Source of the DNA: Chloroflexota bacterium
GTDB lineage: Bacteria; Chloroflexota; Anaerolineae; Anaerolineales; Anaerolineaceae
Assembly: GCA_021825925.1 (NCBI GenBank)
Contig: JAKAFP010000007.1
Span: forward strand, 1 to 64,000
Length of the DNA stretch: 64,000 nucleotides
Reading direction: 5' to 3'
Under the pieces are notes generated by a model. The model had not been told where the DNA came from. It was given only the letters and a program-made list of their open reading frames with translations, and ran no database searches. A program made the translations under genes and the position numbers. Of the stretch, positions 27,041 to 35,596 are shown one piece after another (position 1 is the stretch's first letter; each line of letters opens with the position of its first letter).

Positions 27041-27307
27041 ATGTGTGATTTTGTATATGCGGATTCTGGTATTTCGCTCACAAAAAGGGAAAAAGAAACC
27101 CTTGATTTGTTGATTAAAGGGGACAGTCAATCACAGATCGCACTCAGTCTCGGCATCAGCAGAAGAATGGTTAATCGTCACATTGCCTCTCTGAGGCAGA
27201 AAACCAAAACAGTCAGCACAATAGCTGCTGTCGTCTTTTTAATTAAACATACCGATTGGGTGAGTGTGAGCGAGAGGCTACCTGCCACCTCAAATGGAGG
27301 AAAGTGA
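27041..27307 (+). CDS. LuxR-type helix-turn-helix protein
   Basis: 88 aa consisting almost only of a LuxR/GerE-type DNA-binding domain (about residues 12-70, SLTKREKETLDLLIKG then QIALSLGISRRMVNRHIAS). No receiver or ligand domain is present. It is the first gene after attL and its stop overlaps the next start (TGATG). It probably regulates phage genes. The direction of regulation is unknown. Confidence 0.75.
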   Translation: MCDFVYADSGISLTKREKETLDLLIKGDSQSQIALSLGISRRMVNRHIASLRQKTKTVSTIAAVVFLIKHTDWVSVSERLPATSNGGK

Positions 27308-27783
27308 TGGAACACTTTTTATGTGACTGTTGCGAGGGCGTGTATTTCCTCAACGGATATCGTGCTGTTTGTCCGGCGTGTGGAAGAATACACACATTGC
27401 ACAGTATTGATAATGACACAAAAAATGTGATTATCGCCCTGAAATCACAACTCGAATCACTCCAATCGCAACTCACCACGGCGCAGGAAGAAAACAAGGT
27501 GCTTCGTGATGGAATGTACAGTTTCATCATCCTGTATGACACTGCGTATAACGAATATCATGACATGGTTACTTTGGAGCGATGCTTACAACCTGACGAT
27601 TCAAGTAAATGGAAAATTAAACGACGTGGATATTGTCTCGGAAAAGAGGGTGAATGGGAATTGGAGCCAATACCATCAAGCAGAACAGATGAATTTTATT
27701 CTCGTTGTCGGTGGGGTTCATTTGACGAGGCGTTGGAATTCTGGCGTCAATCCACCTTGAATGGAGGGAAGAATGTTTCCTAG
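27307..27783 (+). CDS. phage protein with zinc-ribbon-like N-terminus and coiled coil
   Basis: 158 aa from the ATG at 27307, which overlaps the upstream stop. Residues 6-9 (CDCC) and 24-27 (CPAC) could form a zinc ribbon, and residues about 46-66 (LESLQSQLTTAQEENKVL) a short coiled coil. The C-terminal 80 residues match nothing I know. It is translationally coupled to the LuxR-type protein and overlaps the next gene by 11 bp. Confidence 0.6.
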   Translation: MEHFLCDCCEGVYFLNGYRAVCPACGRIHTLHSIDNDTKNVIIALKSQLESLQSQLTTAQEENKVLRDGMYSFIILYDTAYNEYHDMVTLERCLQPDDSSKWKIKRRGYCLGKEGEWELEPIPSSRTDEFYSRCRWGSFDEALEFWRQSTLNGGKNVS

Positions 27784-28096
27784 AACTCTAAGTGATTACC
27801 AATTTATCATTGATAATCAAAAAGAAACTATCGCCGCACAAGAAAAAATTATTACAACGCAACGCAATACGCTGACTGATTGCCAATCCACCATCACGCG
27901 CCAGGCTGACCTGATCAAGGCACTGAAAGAGGATGCTATGGCGCTTGCTTTAAATACCGAAGAATGGAACGAGGATTTAGGCGCATCAATGTGTCCTTAT
28001 TGCAGAGAGAATGACGAGAACAAAGAAAAAATCAACCATACGTCCACTTGCCCCATCACCATACACGCCGAATTAATGAAAGATGTAGAGGGATGA
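27773..28096 (+). CDS. coiled-coil phage protein with CxxC motif
   Basis: 107 aa from the ATG at 27773, preceded by GGAGGGAAGA. An alternative start is 27761. Residues about 10-55 are a helical coiled coil (KETIAAQEKIITTQRNTL), and the C-terminal part holds CPYC plus a later Cys and His (TSTCPITIHAE) that could bind zinc. It may interact with the preceding protein, which has the same two elements in reverse order. The function is unknown. Confidence 0.55.
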   Translation: MFPRTLSDYQFIIDNQKETIAAQEKIITTQRNTLTDCQSTITRQADLIKALKEDAMALALNTEEWNEDLGASMCPYCRENDENKEKINHTSTCPITIHAELMKDVEG

Positions 28097-28207
28097 TTAA
28101 GTTATTCAAACCGCCTTAAACAGAGGACACTTCTTCCCTGAAAAATTGCGTAAATTAGGTTCACTTATTCCCACGTAGTAAATTAATTCTATATGCCTTA
28201 TCGTTGA

Positions 28208-28231
28208 ATGGTGATCAGTCCTGGTCACCAT
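28208..28231 (+). terminator. weak terminator-like hairpin
   Basis: ATGGTGA pairs with TCACCAT over a 10-nt loop and is followed by TATTGGTATTTT. It separates the regulatory trio from the membrane-protein genes. The rest of 28097-28259 has no gene. Confidence 0.4.
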
Positions 28232-28259
28232 TATTGGTATTTTACAGGTGAGGTGTGAG

Positions 28260-28709
28260 ATGAAAAACTTTTGGAAGTGGTTTGTTCGTGGTGTCGTGTT
28301 TCTTGTCGCCGTCGTGATCGTGCTCTTCGCGGTTGATTATGTTCTTCCCCCTGGTTGGAAGTTGGGGGCAGTCTTCCTGCTTTCGATTGCATCTGCTGCT
28401 CTGTCATTGATGTTCTCATACTTCAAAGCCTGGCGCATTGAGTTCGCCTCCCTTCCCGCTTCTTATAAATCATGGATCAATATTCTCGCAGTCGTCATTG
28501 TAGCGGGAATTGTTTTTGGTTTGGGATGCTCAAAGATTATTGTGATCGTTGGCTTGACTTGTTCTACGGCTGGACTGCAAACACTTCTTATGTATATTGC
28601 GGTAGCTCTCTTCTCAAATCAAACCCTTGATCATTTGAGTGTCGATGCTCCCGACGTTAAAGCATTCAAAGCGGGAAAGATCGTTAAGCATAATTCTCCG
28701 CAAAGTTAA
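28260..28709 (+). CDS. phage multi-helix membrane protein
   Basis: 149 aa from the ATG at 28260 (MKNFWKWF). There are four hydrophobic segments at about residues 10-28, 36-56, 70-92 and 95-118, then a polar tail. The size and helices could suit a holin-like protein, but the gene is 17 kb from the GH25 endolysin and the match is only by topology. The next gene encodes a single-helix protein, and the two are probably one unit. Confidence 0.55.
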   Translation: MKNFWKWFVRGVVFLVAVVIVLFAVDYVLPPGWKLGAVFLLSIASAALSLMFSYFKAWRIEFASLPASYKSWINILAVVIVAGIVFGLGCSKIIVIVGLTCSTAGLQTLLMYIAVALFSNQTLDHLSVDAPDVKAFKAGKIVKHNSPQS

Positions 28710-28721
28710 TTGGCGGTCTTC

Positions 28722-29075
28722 ATGGACCCCGCTACCTCCACCCAAACAATTCAGGCAATACCATACACGGCGTGGCAACAAGCCGTGTTTGTCGTTCTCT
28801 TCATCGTTGTAGTTTTGGTATTGCTTAATTGGCAATCGAAGCAACAAGAGAAATGGCAAGCATTCATTCAAGAGCGTGATCGCCAGTGGCAAGAATGGAT
28901 GAAAGAAACAAACTGCCAAACCACTGATGCAATGGAGCATGTAACTGAAGCGCTTGAAAAGCTCACCCATAAGATTGATGTGACTGTTGTTGGCAAGCTT
29001 GATGCGCATGATAGCAAAGTAGAAGATCGTATCAATGCAGCCATGGCAGAGATCAGATCAAAAGGAAAAGTGTAA
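28722..29075 (+). CDS. single-helix membrane protein with coiled-coil tail
   Basis: 117 aa from the ATG at 28722. A TTG at 28710, directly after the previous stop, is an alternative start. One membrane helix (about residues 20-38, AVFVVLFIVVVLVLL) is followed by a long charged helix up to the C-terminus. The stop overlaps the HNH gene start by one base (TAATG). It could be part of a lysis or membrane complex with the preceding protein. No family was recognised. Confidence 0.5.
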   Translation: MDPATSTQTIQAIPYTAWQQAVFVVLFIVVVLVLLNWQSKQQEKWQAFIQERDRQWQEWMKETNCQTTDAMEHVTEALEKLTHKIDVTVVGKLDAHDSKVEDRINAAMAEIRSKGKV

Positions 29076-29470
29076 TGCCTCCTCGAGCTCAAAGAATCTG
29101 CAGTGTACCTGGTTGCCCAACGATCATATCGTTTGGTTCTTTGTGCTTGATCCACAAGAAAGAAGCTGATCAAAGAAGAGCATCGTCCAACAAGCGCGGA
29201 TATGGTTCTGAATGGCGTAAGATTCGCGCTGCGTTTCTACGGAAACATCCTTGGTGTTCAGACCCATTCGGTGATCATCAGGGGACGAAGGTCAAGGCAG
29301 CTCATGTCGATCATATCTTTCCTCGTGAAGAAGGTGGATCAGATATGGATTCTAACCTTCAACCATTATGCCAATCTTGTCACAGTAGAAAGACAGCGCT
29401 TCTCGACGGCGGTTTTGGAAATCGTAAGCGGGTAGGGGATATTAAATCTCTACGAAGCTTGCAAAAGTAA
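29075..29470 (+). CDS. HNH endonuclease
   Basis: 131 aa. The HNH core is AAHVDHIFPREEGG (D79, H80 in the first strand), N94 in SNLQPLCQSC and H103 in the final helix. The pair C99/C102 together with an N-terminal CSVPGC...C likely binds structural zinc. Genes of this type sit immediately before the terminase in many HK97-like phages and are needed for genome packaging there. That is exactly the position here, about 65 bp before the small terminase. Confidence 0.9.
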   Translation: MPPRAQRICSVPGCPTIISFGSLCLIHKKEADQRRASSNKRGYGSEWRKIRAAFLRKHPWCSDPFGDHQGTKVKAAHVDHIFPREEGGSDMDSNLQPLCQSCHSRKTALLDGGFGNRKRVGDIKSLRSLQK

Positions 29471-29534
29471 ACCGTGCCCTAGGCAGATTTTTGTGTGTAC
29501 GGGTTGGGAGAGTAGAAAATCTTGAACGGATATT

Positions 29535-29993
29535 ATGCCAGGTCCTCCACCAAAAAACCCTGTGGTTCGGCAGCGCAGAAACAAATCGTCGAGCCGGGCT
29601 ATTCTCATCAGCAATCCTGCAAGTATGTTGGCCGACCACCCCATGCCGGAGCTCGGAGGAAAAAAGAAATGGCACCCAATGGCAATCATGTTCTGGCAAT
29701 CGGTTTGGGAATCTCCAATGAATTCGGAATACATTCGGGGAGACGAGCCAGCACTGCTGAGGTTGTTGTTTCTGCATGACCAATATTGGAAGCGACGCAG
29801 CCTGGAAGTCGCAAAAGAGATCAGGCTATTGGAAAAAGAATTTGGTTTGACACCCATGAGTCGGAGACGGTTGGAATGGACGATTGGTGAAGTCAATGAA
29901 GCAAAAGAAAAACATGAAGTCAATCGAGCAAAAAGAGCAAGAAAAATGATTGACGCCAAAGCAGTAGATCCACGTGAGGTATTGGACCAATGA
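29535..29993 (+). CDS. phage terminase small subunit
   Basis: 152 aa. The N-terminal MPGPPPKNPVVRQRRN is characteristic of a small-terminase group found in many siphoviruses. The remainder is helical and charged. It recognises phage DNA and loads the large subunit for packaging. Its stop overlaps the large terminase start by 4 bp. Confidence 0.85.
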   Translation: MPGPPPKNPVVRQRRNKSSSRAILISNPASMLADHPMPELGGKKKWHPMAIMFWQSVWESPMNSEYIRGDEPALLRLLFLHDQYWKRRSLEVAKEIRLLEKEFGLTPMSRRRLEWTIGEVNEAKEKHEVNRAKRARKMIDAKAVDPREVLDQ

Positions 29994-31618
29994 CCACTTT
30001 GATGATCCCGAAAGACACGATCAAATACCCAACCCTCGGGCCGCAGATATGCGCCTGGATGGAAGAGTATTTGGTTCATGGTCCCGGGGATCTTCGCGGC
30101 CAACCCATTCACCTGGATGATGAAAAGCGTGCCCTCCTCTACCGATTGTACGAGATATTCCCCAAAGATCATGCGCTAGCCGGTCGCCGGCGATTTAGAC
30201 GCGGCGCCATCAGTGAACCCAAAGGTACAGCAAAAACTGAATTCGCAGCGTTCATTGCTGCTGCAGAGTTGCATCCGGATGCACCGGTTCGGTGTGATGG
30301 TTTTGATGCCAAGGGGCAGCCGGTAGGAGTTGGTGTCATTGATCCTTACATTCCTATGGTCGCCTACACCGAAGAGCAAAGCGACGAGCTGGCTTATTCG
30401 GCACTCAAGACCATCCTTGAATATAGTGTGCTGGTGGATGACTTCGATATTGGCATCCAAAGAATTATGAGAATCAACGGTGATGGCAAAGCGGTCAGTC
30501 TGGCTTCCTCACCTGATTCAAGAGACGGCGCCAGAACCACTTTTCAAGTATGCGATGAAACCCACCGGTGGAATACCCCCAGGTTGATCAAAGCACATCG
30601 CACCATGTTGGCCAACCTGCCAAAACGTTTGATCGCAGACCCCTGGAGTCTTGAGGTGACTACCGCACCGGCACCAGGCGAAGGATCTGTGGCAGAAAAC
30701 ACAATGGAATATGCCCGCCAGGTGAACGAAGGAACAATTAAAGATAGCCAGCTCTTCTTCTTCCATCGCCAGGCTAGTGAAACACACGATCTGAATACCC
30801 CGGATGGGCTTAGAGCCGCAGTGATTGAAGCCCGTGGACCTGCTGCAGAATGGGCTGATATTGACGGTATCTGCGCTCAGTTTCAGGATCCTACTGCGAA
30901 CAGACCATACCTGTGTCGTGTTTGGCTTAACCAATTGGTCAAAGGTGGTGACAGAGCTTTCAACGTTGAAAAATGGAAAAGCTTGAAGATTGCGAAGAAA
31001 TTCAAACCCAAAAAAGGCGACACCATCACCCTCGGTTTTGATGGCGCCAGGTGGGAAGATTCTGTGGCTTTAGTCGCTACTCACCTCGAGACCGGCACCC
31101 AATGGGTACCTGGTTTGTGGGAAAAACCCACTGACAAACTAGAAGATGAATGGGAAGCCCCCGAAGGTGAAATCAATTCTGTTGTCGAGCACTTATTTGA
31201 GCAATTTAACGTTTGGAGAATGTACTGCGACCCGCCTTATTGGGAGTCACAGGTGGCTGCCTGGTCAGGAAAATATGGTGAAAAACGTGTGATCGCCTGG
31301 TGGACCAACCGATTAAAACAGACGGCCTATGCCATCAAAGCATTTAATACTGCAATCAATGCTGGTGAGATTTTGAATGATGGAGATGAAAAACTAACCA
31401 GGCATATTGGTAATGCCGTCAGGCGAGATTTGAGAATTACAGACGATAAAGGTGAACCACTTTGTGTGATTTACAAAGAGAGAAAAGATTCTCCTTTCAA
31501 GATCGATGGCGCCATGGCCTCAATCCTTTCATGGCAGGCTCGGTGTGATGCGATCGCTGCCGGTGTGGCAATGAACAATGACAGTGTTTATGAAAAGAGA
31601 GGAATCAGGCGGTTATGA
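29990..31618 (+). CDS. phage terminase large subunit
   Basis: 542 aa, the DNA-packaging motor. The ATPase domain has a Walker A-like SEPKGTAKTE (residues 75-84) and Walker B FQVCDE (about 185-190, catalytic E190). The nuclease domain shows the acidic residues expected of the RNase H-like fold in LGFDGARWEDS (about 345-355), YCDPPYW (about 419-425) and KIDGAMAS near the C-terminus. It is coupled to the small subunit upstream and to the portal gene downstream (4-bp overlaps). Confidence 0.95.
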   Translation: MTTLMIPKDTIKYPTLGPQICAWMEEYLVHGPGDLRGQPIHLDDEKRALLYRLYEIFPKDHALAGRRRFRRGAISEPKGTAKTEFAAFIAAAELHPDAPVRCDGFDAKGQPVGVGVIDPYIPMVAYTEEQSDELAYSALKTILEYSVLVDDFDIGIQRIMRINGDGKAVSLASSPDSRDGARTTFQVCDETHRWNTPRLIKAHRTMLANLPKRLIADPWSLEVTTAPAPGEGSVAENTMEYARQVNEGTIKDSQLFFFHRQASETHDLNTPDGLRAAVIEARGPAAEWADIDGICAQFQDPTANRPYLCRVWLNQLVKGGDRAFNVEKWKSLKIAKKFKPKKGDTITLGFDGARWEDSVALVATHLETGTQWVPGLWEKPTDKLEDEWEAPEGEINSVVEHLFEQFNVWRMYCDPPYWESQVAAWSGKYGEKRVIAWWTNRLKQTAYAIKAFNTAINAGEILNDGDEKLTRHIGNAVRRDLRITDDKGEPLCVIYKERKDSPFKIDGAMASILSWQARCDAIAAGVAMNNDSVYEKRGIRRL

Positions 31619-33321
31619 GCAATCAGCGCAGCTTGTTACAAAAAATACTTAATATTCCATCACCAGCCGAACGCAAAATTGTGCAGGAAATCGAAAAACG
31701 CGGCGGGTTTGAGGTTGTACTTGAAGCACTCAAAAGTAATCGTCTTTCTGCCCAGGGGTCAGTAACACCGAGCACGTCAATGCAGGTTGCTGCTGTCTAT
31801 GCCTGTGTGAGATTAATCTCTGAAACTATTGCCAGCTTACCTCTTTTCCTTTATGAAGAAAAAGATGGTGAGAAAAGAAGGGCAAAAGATCATTATCTAT
31901 ACCCAGTATTACACGACCAGGCAAACCCATTGATGACTGCCATGGAATATTGGGAGACAACCCAAAGCCATAAGGAACTATGGGGGAACTCTTATTCACA
32001 ATTGATCTACGATGAACGAGGACGTGTTACTGAACTCTGGCCACTGAGACCAGATCGCATGATGGAAATAAAAGTTGTTGGCGATCAAAAATATTTCTAC
32101 TATCAACCAGAAAGTGGTGGTGCCCAATGGATGACTGATAACGAAATTTGGCACGAAACAGGGTTAAGTTCAAACGGAATTATTGGCTATTCTCCGATCT
32201 GGTTGATGAGAAAAACTGTTGCTCTTGCAATGGATGCTGAAGATTTTGGATCCCGCTTTTTTGTAAATGATGCCAGACCCGGAATCATTATTGAGCACCC
32301 GAACACACTTTCTGATCCGGCATTTAAACACCTAAAAGAAAGTCTTGACGAAGATCACACCGGTGTTGTCAATTCTCATAAACCCATGATCCTTGAAGAA
32401 GGCATGAAGCTGCATGAAGTTGGAATTCCGCCAGGTGATGCGCAGTTCTTAGAGACAAGGCAATTTCAAGTCAGAGAGATTGCAAGAATTTTCAGGGTGC
32501 AGCCTCATATGATCATGGATCTTCAACAAGCAACCTTTAGCAATATTGAACACCAGGCTATTGATTTTGTGGTGCACTGCATTCGACCACGTCTCGTAAA
32601 ACGAGAACAGAGCATTCGAGCGCACTTATTACTGCCAAGCGAACGCAATCGTTATTATGCTGAGCACTTGGTGGACGGGCTGCTTCGAGGAGATACCTTG
32701 TCAAGGTACCAGGCATACGGATATGCCAAACAATGGGGATTCATGAGCACAAATGACATTCGACGAATGGAAAATATGAACTCAGTCGCCGGTGGCGATG
32801 TGTATTTATCGCCTCTGAATTACACCAATCAACAAGAAATCGGAAAAACACCCCGATCAATTGATCCAGTTGGAACACATGAATTATCTTCTGATTCGCT
32901 AAGAGATTTGGTTTTAACACTTTATGAAGATGTCATGGTCAGAGTGATCAAGAGAGAAGTGCAGGACCTTCGGTCGTTAACAAAAAAGCTGTCCGGAACA
33001 GCTGATATTGAAAAATTCAAGACCACATGTTCGGATTTTTATAAATCACACATGGATTGGGTAAAACGTCAATTGATGCCGATTTTTACCAGTGTGCGCA
33101 TGATCGCCAGTGATGTCATCCCAGATGCAAACCTTTTTGCTGATGAATTCTGCAAAATTTACGAACAAAAAGCACTAGCATCCATCTCCTTAGCCCTCGA
33201 ATCTGCAAAAAATGAGAGTAGGGGCTTATCTGAAGTCATTGAATCAGAGCTGGACGGTTGGAAAGAAAGCCGTATTGACCTGGTTGTTGGCGAAACTAAC
33301 CGTGCAATATTGATCAAATAA
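31615..33321 (+). CDS. phage portal protein, HK97 family
   Basis: 568 aa, forming the dodecameric portal through which DNA enters the head. AVYACVRLISETIASLPL (about residues 61-78), the central WGNSYSQLIYD and PLRPDRM, and IARIFRVQPHMI (about 297-308) are portal signatures. The C-terminal 150 residues are helical and longer than in the HK97 prototype. It directly overlaps the large terminase and precedes the protease. Confidence 0.93.
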   Translation: MSNQRSLLQKILNIPSPAERKIVQEIEKRGGFEVVLEALKSNRLSAQGSVTPSTSMQVAAVYACVRLISETIASLPLFLYEEKDGEKRRAKDHYLYPVLHDQANPLMTAMEYWETTQSHKELWGNSYSQLIYDERGRVTELWPLRPDRMMEIKVVGDQKYFYYQPESGGAQWMTDNEIWHETGLSSNGIIGYSPIWLMRKTVALAMDAEDFGSRFFVNDARPGIIIEHPNTLSDPAFKHLKESLDEDHTGVVNSHKPMILEEGMKLHEVGIPPGDAQFLETRQFQVREIARIFRVQPHMIMDLQQATFSNIEHQAIDFVVHCIRPRLVKREQSIRAHLLLPSERNRYYAEHLVDGLLRGDTLSRYQAYGYAKQWGFMSTNDIRRMENMNSVAGGDVYLSPLNYTNQQEIGKTPRSIDPVGTHELSSDSLRDLVLTLYEDVMVRVIKREVQDLRSLTKKLSGTADIEKFKTTCSDFYKSHMDWVKRQLMPIFTSVRMIASDVIPDANLFADEFCKIYEQKALASISLALESAKNESRGLSEVIESELDGWKESRIDLVVGETNRAILIK

Positions 33322-33332
33322 AGGAGTTTGAA

Positions 33333-33953
33333 ATGGAAAAACCCGTGATCGAAGGTAAAGAATTAAGAAATATTGTTGCCACCGAGCTTAGAACGATCGA
33401 CGGTGGTAATGGAAAACGGAAAATCGAAGGGTATGCTGCGGTTTTCAATGAGATGAGCGAAGACATAGGAGGTTTTCAAGAGAAAATCGCCGATGGGGCA
33501 TTTGCATCAACCATTCAAAATGACGATATCCGGGCGTTATGGAATCACAATGCCGATTACCCTCTTGGAAGGAACAAAGCAGGCACCCTGACCTTGGAAG
33601 AGGATAACAAAGGGCTACGCTTTGTTATTGATCCGCCTGATACCCAATATTCCAGAGATCTGATCGTCTCCATTGACCGTGGAGATGTGGACCAGATGAG
33701 TTTCGGTTTTAGAACGATAAAAGATCACTGGGAAATGAATGGTGCCAAGGTTGTAAGAACCCTTATCGAGGTCAAATTATATGATGTATCGCCGGTTACC
33801 TATCCGGCATACCCACAAACGAGTGCAGCAGTGCGCTCAAAACTGGAAGAATTCACTCAAGCTGACCAGGTGGCCATGCAAGAGGCGAGCAGGAAGGCTG
33901 CGCAGGTGCGCAATCTGAACCGCAAGCGGAAGATCCAGATCTTATCCGTATAA
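33333..33953 (+). CDS. prohead maturation protease, HK97 type
   Basis: 206 aa, a serine protease of the U35/S78 family that cleaves the scaffold part of the capsid protein. IEGYAAVFNEMS (about residues 31-42) opens the fold. ALWNHNADYPLGR gives the catalytic His (about 72) and QMSFGF the catalytic Ser (about 125). AGGAG lies shortly before the ATG. It stands between portal and capsid as in HK97. Confidence 0.92.
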   Translation: MEKPVIEGKELRNIVATELRTIDGGNGKRKIEGYAAVFNEMSEDIGGFQEKIADGAFASTIQNDDIRALWNHNADYPLGRNKAGTLTLEEDNKGLRFVIDPPDTQYSRDLIVSIDRGDVDQMSFGFRTIKDHWEMNGAKVVRTLIEVKLYDVSPVTYPAYPQTSAAVRSKLEEFTQADQVAMQEASRKAAQVRNLNRKRKIQILSV

Positions 33954-33971
33954 CTATTTTTGGAGGTAATG

Positions 33972-35219
33972 ATGAACGCAAGAGAATTACGTGACAAGCG
34001 AACCACCGTGTTGGATTCTGCAAGGGCTTTAGTTGAATTGGCAGAAAAAGAAGATCGAGATCTGAATCAAGAAGAGCAGAAGACCTACGATGCTGCTCTC
34101 GTTGAAGCACAAGCGCTTGAAGCGCGGGCAATTCGTCTTGAATCTCTGCCAGAACAAACACCTGCCCCACAGATTCGCGGTCAAGCCCCTGCTTTCAATC
34201 GCACCAAACCCGGCGAAACCGAAGAACGTGCTATCGCCCATTATGTCAAAACAGGTGATGTCGGCGCGGTTCGCAGTTTGATGACTGTTGACCAGGAAGA
34301 TCGTTCAAGCAACGGGCGCCCTGAAATCACCATCAAGATCCCCTCCCTGCGTGAAATGCGAGCCGTCACAAACAGTTCTATGAATATCACCACAGCAGGT
34401 GATGGTGGCAACGCTGTACCCACCGGATTTGTAAACCAAATTGCAGCCCGGCGCAGTGAAATTCGCCTGGCAGACCGGCTTGGAGTACGCAGGATCCCTG
34501 GAATTGGTACAACAGTGAATTATCCCTTTGAAAATGCGGATGCACAGGAATTCACCACAACCGCAGAACAAAGTGATGCTCATGACGTACCCTACACCAG
34601 GGATGCTCCTCAACTTGGTTCAAAAGCCTTTACCCTGGTAAAGAAAACCAAGAAGATCGAGCTCACTGAAGAGCTGATGGATGATGAGGACGCCAATCTC
34701 ATGGAATTCTTGGCTGACAACATCGGTCGAGGGATTGCGCTCACCCATAACGGGATGTTGGTTACCGAAGTTGGGACTACAGGAACCGCATTGAAGACCT
34801 TTGCCAGTCAAACTGCAATTGCTGCAGGCGAACCTGACGCGATGGTCTATCACGACACCCTGGCCAACTACCTGGATGACGGCGGATCGAACCATTGGGT
34901 TATGAAACCCTCCACCTTCGGCGCCATCAAGGGCTTGAGTGGGGATGCCAGAATTTATGGTATCGCCACAAATGAAGGTCGCAATCTGCTTGAATATCCT
35001 GTTCATTATTCCAGCAAAGCAGGCTCAATGGCTGCCGATGCAAAATCAGTCTTGTTCGGCAACTGGTATTACATGGGCATGCGTGAAGATCCAGTGCTTC
35101 GGTTGATCAGGGACATCTACTCAGTAGATGGAATGGTCATCTTGAAGTACAGCTTCAGGGCTGTTTATGGCCAATTGATCGCAGGTGCCATCGGCTACGG
35201 CAAGCAAGCTGCGGCATAG
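33972..35219 (+). CDS. major capsid protein, HK97 fold
   Basis: 415 aa. I chose the second of two adjacent ATGs (33972) because GGAGG then has 5-base spacing. The N-terminal 70 residues are a charged helix (the scaffold/delta domain, RALVELAEKEDRDL) expected to be removed by the protease upstream. The remainder has HK97-fold features: the GNAVPTGFVNQI start of the mature protein (about 142-155), E-loop region KKIELTEELMDDED and IYGIATNEGRNLL. It is followed by a 30-bp perfect palindrome. Confidence 0.93.
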   Translation: MNARELRDKRTTVLDSARALVELAEKEDRDLNQEEQKTYDAALVEAQALEARAIRLESLPEQTPAPQIRGQAPAFNRTKPGETEERAIAHYVKTGDVGAVRSLMTVDQEDRSSNGRPEITIKIPSLREMRAVTNSSMNITTAGDGGNAVPTGFVNQIAARRSEIRLADRLGVRRIPGIGTTVNYPFENADAQEFTTTAEQSDAHDVPYTRDAPQLGSKAFTLVKKTKKIELTEELMDDEDANLMEFLADNIGRGIALTHNGMLVTEVGTTGTALKTFASQTAIAAGEPDAMVYHDTLANYLDDGGSNHWVMKPSTFGAIKGLSGDARIYGIATNEGRNLLEYPVHYSSKAGSMAADAKSVLFGNWYYMGMREDPVLRLIRDIYSVDGMVILKYSFRAVYGQLIAGAIGYGKQAAA

Positions 35220-35238
35220 TCACTTACTTATCGGATTG

Positions 35239-35268
35239 TTTGCTGAGGGGATTAATCCCCTCAGCAAA
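35239..35268 (+). promoter_or_regulatory. 30-bp perfect palindrome after the capsid gene
   Basis: TTTGCTGAGGGG, a central ATTAAT and the exact complement make a perfect 30-bp inverted repeat 19 bp after the capsid stop. It lacks a T-tract on the plus strand. It most likely acts as a 3'-stabilising or attenuating hairpin that keeps capsid mRNA more abundant than the downstream genes. Confidence 0.55.
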
Positions 35269-35288
35269 ACTCAAGAGAAAGGTTCAAA

Positions 35289-35576
35289 ATGGCTGAAAAT
35301 GAAATTTTGGTAAAAGCTAAACAAAGTTTTGCTTCCATGACCAATGGCGAAGTTTTTCAGGTTACAAAAGGCAAAATCCTATCTTTACCTAAAGATGCAG
35401 ACTGGGTGAAAGCAGGTCTTGTTGAGGTCTTAGGTAAAGGTTCTGAACCTGAAACCGCAAGCAAAACAACCCCTAAAAAAGCGACTGCAAAATCTGCAGA
35501 AAAAGAAAAAGCGGTTGTTGCCACCCCTGAAAAAACAGCCGCAAAACCTGCAGCAAATGAAGAGACTGAAGACTAA
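35289..35576 (+). CDS. small head-tail region protein with Ala/Lys-rich tail
   Basis: 95 aa. Residues about 6-50 (VKAKQSFASMTNGEVFQV, PKDADWVKAG) form a small beta domain. The C-terminal 45 residues are Ala/Lys/Glu/Thr-rich and disordered. AGAGAAAGG precedes the ATG. By position between capsid and connector it may be a head-decoration or connector-associated protein. The sequence shows no diagnostic motif. Confidence 0.55.
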   Translation: MAENEILVKAKQSFASMTNGEVFQVTKGKILSLPKDADWVKAGLVEVLGKGSEPETASKTTPKKATAKSAEKEKAVVATPEKTAAKPAANEETED

Positions 35577-35596
35577 TCTTTTTCATGGAGGCTAAT

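Noticed and set aside
28260-29075. Firm holin/antiholin call for the two membrane proteins
   Set aside because: Topology alone is compatible, but they are far from the endolysin and next to the packaging genes, so I left them as membrane proteins of unknown function.
29450-30172. 240-aa open frame on the minus strand over the terminase genes
   Set aside because: It lies antisense to the coupled small and large terminase genes with clear family motifs. It has no ribosome site and its translation is low in recognisable structure.
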